Origin: Monocercomonoides exilis
Taxonomy: Eukaryota > Preaxostyla > Oxymonadida > Polymastigidae
Assembly (NCBI GenBank): GCA_001643675.2
Contig: LSRY02000053.1
Span: 124,001-188,000, forward strand
Direction: 5' to 3'
Length of the DNA: 64,000 nt
Shown here: positions 59,980-64,000 of the stretch, one piece after another
Numbering within the stretch: position 1 is the first letter of the stretch
How the letters are laid out: each line of letters starts with the position of its first letter
Made by a program: the position numbers and the translations under genes
The notes under the pieces: model-generated
Databases searched by the model: none
The model's input: the letters and a program-made list of their open reading frames with translations, nothing else
Told to the model about the DNA's origin: nothing

Positions 59980-62589
59980 TCAATGCTTAAGCGTATCAAC
60001 CAGATCTATCACACTAATAACAGTAACAAAAATACTTGCTGGAATCATTATGCAGAGAACAACGATATCAATCACTTTTCTTGCGACTGATGAGCCTCCT
60101 TTCCAGCAAATCTGAATAATCCAATTGAAGCATTTAGTCATTCAAATAAATGAAAAATCCACAAGAATGTTTTAAAAATTTGGGGGGAAAAAAATAATTA
60201 ACAATAATTAAATGAATAATCATAAATATTTTAATATAAATATGGAAATTTCTTCAAATTCAGCGATTCGCTTCACTTTCTTTTCAAGTTGAACTTTGAT
60301 GCGATTTCAAAAACAATATTCCTGTTTCCATAAAATAAATGGGAAGCTTGCACACCTTAAGATGAAGAAGGGGTGGGAGAATGAATGCGAGAAATGAGCC
60401 AAAAGTTGCACCAACCAAGCCAACAAACGCTGGAAAATGAGATCTTAATAAGAAGAATAAAAGTGTAATTGGTGTTCAAATATAAAGTGAGAACGTGCAT
60501 ATATATGAACATAATAATAAATAAATGATTTCAGTTTTTTTATCACATTCAGCAAATATGGAGCACACACAAAAAAAAGATGAAAATTGATTATCATAAA
60601 AAAAAGAAAAAAATAAAATAGAACAGAAAAAGATAAGAGAAGATGGAAACATTCTCTTTTTGTCAATCAACAAATTCCAAATCAATTCACAACTCTTTTA
60701 AATTCAACATAAAATAACAAAAATTATTTTGTACTTTTTTTCACACACTTTAATGGTGTTACTGAAGGAATAGCGGTAAAGCAGATGATCAAAAACCGAG
60801 CTAAATACGCCAGTAACCAGAATTTCATTGGCTTCCTTCTTTTCATGCGGCGCATTGATTTCAGTTCGTCGAACGCTTCGAAGACAGGAAAAGCAAGAAG
60901 ATGGAACGAGACAATGAGAGTCGCCACCAAAAAGACGGTGACAATCGAGCGAAGAACCTGATTTCGCATTGAAACACAGAGAAAAGTATTGGAACAATTA
61001 AAATAAGTAGAAAAAAAAAAGAAAAAATGATTGTTATTTTCGTTTTAAAAAAATCAAAAATTAAATGAGCAATTCAAAATGCAATTCATTTTCATCAAAT
61101 CTCTTTCTCCTTTTCATCTTCATTCTGTTAGCATGTTTCCATTTCTCGGTGCATCAACAATACAAAAACATACAATATATTTATCGCTTATACTCTTCGT
61201 GATAAGCTCAGGGGTGTTTTCGCATAAAAACCAATAGTTGATAAATCCAAACATGGAATTCATTAAGCAGACGAGTATAAGGACAAATACAAGCGATTTT
61301 CCATAATGCTTCGGCTTGGCCATTGACCCTTGAATAGGCAATACCTACTCGCAAAATGCATACATACGAATTATTGATGTGTTAAATCCCATGCCAAAGC
61401 AATCAGAAATTGAGAGCAATTTTTCAAAAAAAAAAAATTGAAATAATAAATTGAAAATAAGACAAAGTCATTTCCAAACAAGTCCTGCTCCTTCAAAGGC
61501 AAATAGCACAATTCCGAAAAATGCAGGAAATCCTCGAAAGTTCACAGCTTTCGGTTCTCCCACTTTGACTCCGCCAAGAATGACTCCTCTGAAAGGAAAA
61601 CGATGCACATGTTCATGTCAAGTCATCGTTCATTTCATGCAGTCCCATAAATTGAAATGAAGTTCAAAAATAATTATTTTATTAAATTTTAGAATTTTCC
61701 ATCAATGAATATTACATAATAATCGCAAAGCAAACACTATCAACAGAATAAGCGCAACAAGAAGTGAAATGTTTGCCAAAAGTGAAAGGATTGCTGTCAC
61801 TTTAAGTGATCTGAGTTTATTAGCAACCGTAGACAATAATAAAATAAATAAATTGAGTTATAAACGATGAATGCAAACCTTATGAATGACATTATAAAAA
61901 ACAATGCAACCATGATGCATACCCAATATTCTTGCCGAATTGCAGGTACAAGTAATTCCAAGTTTTGCGTAATTATAAGCATGTAACTGCAACAACAACC
62001 AAGCTGATAGCTTATAAGTGTTATTTGGACCATCCAAATGCCAATGTTCCCAAAGGCCTCACGTCCACAATCCGCATAAGTTCGAATAAGATGTGATCCT
62101 TTGTATATCTTTTTCATTCAATAGAAAAAAAGTGCATCATCGAAAAACTATATCCTTTCAATTATCAATTATACAAAAAGAATACCTTTGAAGCAACAAG
62201 ATCCATCATACAAAAACCAGCAACCAATGAGGCAAGTGGGAAAGCGATCAATGAAAGTACCCATCCACCTTTTGAAAAACCATATGGTAATCCTTTTTTT
62301 TAAAAATAATAAAAATATAAATTCAATTATTTTCAGCCAAACAAATAAAAAATATAATAATTATTTCTTTTAAAAAATAATCTCAATCATTACCAAGAAT
62401 TCCCGAGCCAACGAAAGATTTAAAAGTGTTCATTATCACCTCAGGAACATTTGCAAGTTTGTCAATTTTAACATCTACAAGTGAGCTTAGTGATGCTGTT
62501 GAATGAATCCTTGTCGCTTCATCATTGATAATATGCCTGCTTGCTCTGCGAAGCAATGGCTCTTCTTCTTTTTCATGATCATCGGACAT
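59980..62589 (-). CDS. Amino acid/auxin permease (AAAP, Aa_trans) family transporter, nine exons
   Basis: Exons on the minus strand: 62589-62394, 62292-62186, 62108-61879, 61810 to about 61745, 61588-61480, 61344-61174, 60957 to about 60747, 60429-60356 and 60111-59980. They join to about 431 residues. After an acidic N-tail (MSDDHEKEEEPLLRRASRH) come the family hallmarks: SFVGSGILGLPYGFSKGGW, YKGSHLIRTYADCGREAFGN, VNFRGFPAFFGIVLFAFEGA, LVLPIQGSMAKPKHYGKSL, INYWFLCENTPELI, FVGLVGATFGSFLAFILPP and a final hydrophobic segment. About eleven membrane helices are expected. Members move neutral amino acids with protons, often on vacuolar/lysosomal membranes; the substrate cannot be told here. The exon 4 donor is uncertain: GTTGATAG at 61744 keeps frame, while the stronger GTAATA at 61715 would give a stop. 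Divergent from the PPTase gene. Confidence 0.88.
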
Positions 62590-62718
62590 TTTATTTTTTT
62601 CTGATGAATTATAGAAATTCTGATCCTAGTCACATAATAAATTATTATTTTTTACAAAAATTGTTTGCCAGCTTTGTTTTATTCACAAAAAATTACTGAT
62701 GTTTTAAAAAATTAGTCA
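62590..62718. promoter_or_regulatory. 129-base divergent intergenic region (transporter / PPTase)
   Basis: Start codons of two genes on opposite strands lie 129 bases apart, so both promoters must fit or overlap here. The sequence is AT-rich, with no motif I can name. Confidence 0.5.
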
Positions 62719-63768
62719 ATGCTTTTAGATAATGCTCCTCTTGGACGATATCGCATCGTGGTTAATGCAAATGAATGGAAAGAAACGGATAATGATGAAT
62801 TTGAAAGAGCTATAGCTCTTGTTGGGGAAGAGGAGCAGGAACGAATTCGAAAATTCAAATTCATAAAAGATGCAAAAACTGCTTTGATAGGAAGGCTTAT
62901 TCTCAATGCAATGGCAGTGAAAACATTGGGTATTCGAAATGCTTCTCTTAAATGGAAAAGAACAGATAAAGGAAAACCATTTATTGATCCTGCGTGCGTT
63001 GATGGCATTTCTACAGCAAATCATTATTCAAACTTTTCGTATAACATTTCCCATAGCGGTCATTGGGTTGTTGGTGCTTCTGAACTTGAGTTTCCGATTG
63101 GAATCGATGTTAATGATCACGGCTTAAGACCTAATTGCAAAATTGATTTTGATGAATTTGACGATGTTACTGCAGAAGAAAATTTTGAAATACTGAAATC
63201 TTATTTTTCAACATTTAAACATATATTTTCTCCTCCCGAGGCAAAACACATGGAAAGCTTACGTTTCAAATCAGGACCTGTTAGACTATTAGAATTTTCT
63301 CGTTTCTGGACATCAAAGGAAAGCTTTGTTAAAGTGAGTGGACTTGGCTTCAACTTTGACGTTGCAAGATTACATTTTGATTTTAGCGAATATCATCAAT
63401 CTGACATACCAAAAATGCCAACTAGTGTTATGGCAGCACCTATTAAAGTTAGTGTTGATGGAAAAGATGTTTCAAGTGAATGGATGTTTGAGCAATTTAT
63501 TCTTGATCGCTATCATATTGTGAATGTTGCTATTCGTACCAATCCAGAATCTTTATCAAATTCCTCTGTGTATTCAAGTTCATCATCAACTCCATCTTCT
63601 TCAACTTCTGCTGAGCATATTCTGTCTTCTGGTGAAAAAGTTGAAAGCGAGATCATTCATGCTTCTTTGGACTCCAAGGTTTATAAGGAAAAAATAGAAC
63701 ATCTTCATCCTCTGCCATTGCTATTATTAAAACCAGCTGATATCATTAAATATTTGGAGGAAAACTGA
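62719..63768 (+). CDS. 4'-phosphopantetheinyl transferase (AASDHPPT/Lys5/Sfp type)
   Basis: Single exon, 349 residues; the first ATG follows an in-frame TAG three codons upstream within ATTAGTCA. The family motifs are in order: IGRLILNAMAVKTLG (57-71), KGKPFID (84-90), NISHSGHWVVGA (109-120), GIDV with the metal-binding Asp (128-131) and FWTSKESFVKVSGLG (196-210) with the Trp-x-x-Lys-Glu signature. Such enzymes transfer the phosphopantetheine arm of CoA to a conserved Ser of acyl or peptidyl carrier proteins, in the cytosol. Human AASDHPPT is of similar length (309). A Ser-rich insert at about 280-300 and a C-terminal tail are extra. No carrier protein is encoded in this window. Confidence 0.93.
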   Translation: MLLDNAPLGRYRIVVNANEWKETDNDEFERAIALVGEEEQERIRKFKFIKDAKTALIGRLILNAMAVKTLGIRNASLKWKRTDKGKPFIDPACVDGISTANHYSNFSYNISHSGHWVVGASELEFPIGIDVNDHGLRPNCKIDFDEFDDVTAEENFEILKSYFSTFKHIFSPPEAKHMESLRFKSGPVRLLEFSRFWTSKESFVKVSGLGFNFDVARLHFDFSEYHQSDIPKMPTSVMAAPIKVSVDGKDVSSEWMFEQFILDRYHIVNVAIRTNPESLSNSSVYSSSSSTPSSSTSAEHILSSGEKVESEIIHASLDSKVYKEKIEHLHPLPLLLLKPADIIKYLEEN

Positions 63769-64000
63769 TGAATTGAAATATTCGAAAGTTGTTGAGCTCA
63801 ACGCGCCTTTGTGAGATAATCTCGAACGATAACAGTAAGGTACTGTATTTTGAAATTTTAATAAATTTTTAGAAATGTGACTTTATTTCAATGATTTCCT
63901 TGAATTATTAGAATTGAATATTTATTCAAAGAGTATTAAATGCTCCTCATTATTTTGACTGCTTATTTTAAACAAGTTGAAAACTGTATCTTTTTTCGAA
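63769..64000. other. 3' flank of the PPTase gene to the window edge
   Basis: AT-rich. AATAAA-like signals follow about 95 bases after the stop (TTTTAATAAATTT at about 63857). No further gene seen. Confidence 0.5.

Noticed and set aside
1-64000. tRNA, rRNA and CRISPR arrays
   Set aside because: No cloverleaf with a GTTCRA-type loop, no rRNA-like conserved core, and no regularly spaced direct repeats were recognised on either strand by eye.

Overview
The window looks like nuclear DNA of a protist with short introns. Conserved genes use the standard code, and GT-AG introns of about 45-150 bases can be placed by homology. Intergenic DNA is AT-rich, and low-complexity Ser/Glu/Lys tracts are common in the proteins. 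Large secreted beta-helix proteins ending in a degenerate kinase-like domain, a DIRS-type retrotransposon and a lineage-specific helical paralog family together suggest a metamonad of the oxymonad (Preaxostyla) kind. That placement is inference from content, not a database result.

Layout. 1-9 kb is a decayed coding area: a frame-broken helical-repeat gene on the minus strand (1-3980), a ~975-base foldback element (5402-6376), the 3' end of an armadillo-like gene (6631-7591, minus) and a short plus-strand fragment (7949-8665) related to the broken gene. 10-19 kb holds three paralogs of an unrecognised family in alternating orientation (10228-11551 +, 13149-14620 -, 17419-18736 +), sharing two intron positions and phases. 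A small inverted-repeat element flanked by TA follows (19330-19726). 21.1-32.6 kb is one very large four-exon gene for a BIG/Sec7-type ARF guanine-nucleotide exchange factor of about 3,740 residues.

32.8-59.6 kb is a giant palindrome-like structure. Two arms of 8,169 and 8,171 bases (32780-40948 and 51405-59575) are inverted copies around a 10.5-kb spacer. Each arm carries most of a ~3,040-residue type I membrane protein with a beta-helix ectodomain, one transmembrane helix and a kinase-like C-lobe lacking catalytic motifs. The two genes are head-to-head. Their N-terminal thirds lie in the spacer and are clearly diverged, so identity starts abruptly inside the coding sequence. Four single-base homopolymer differences, two per copy and never shared, break the reading frames. 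In the region between the two start codons sits a complete DIRS-like tyrosine-recombinase retrotransposon (43397-49433) with split terminal repeats, an internal complementary region joining the complements of both ends, gag, RT-RNase H and tyrosine recombinase, decayed by premature stops.

59.6-64 kb returns to single-copy housekeeping genes: a nine-exon amino-acid/auxin permease family transporter (59980-62589, minus) and, divergently 129 bases away, a single-exon 4'-phosphopantetheinyl transferase (62719-63768, plus). I saw no rRNA, tRNA or CRISPR.
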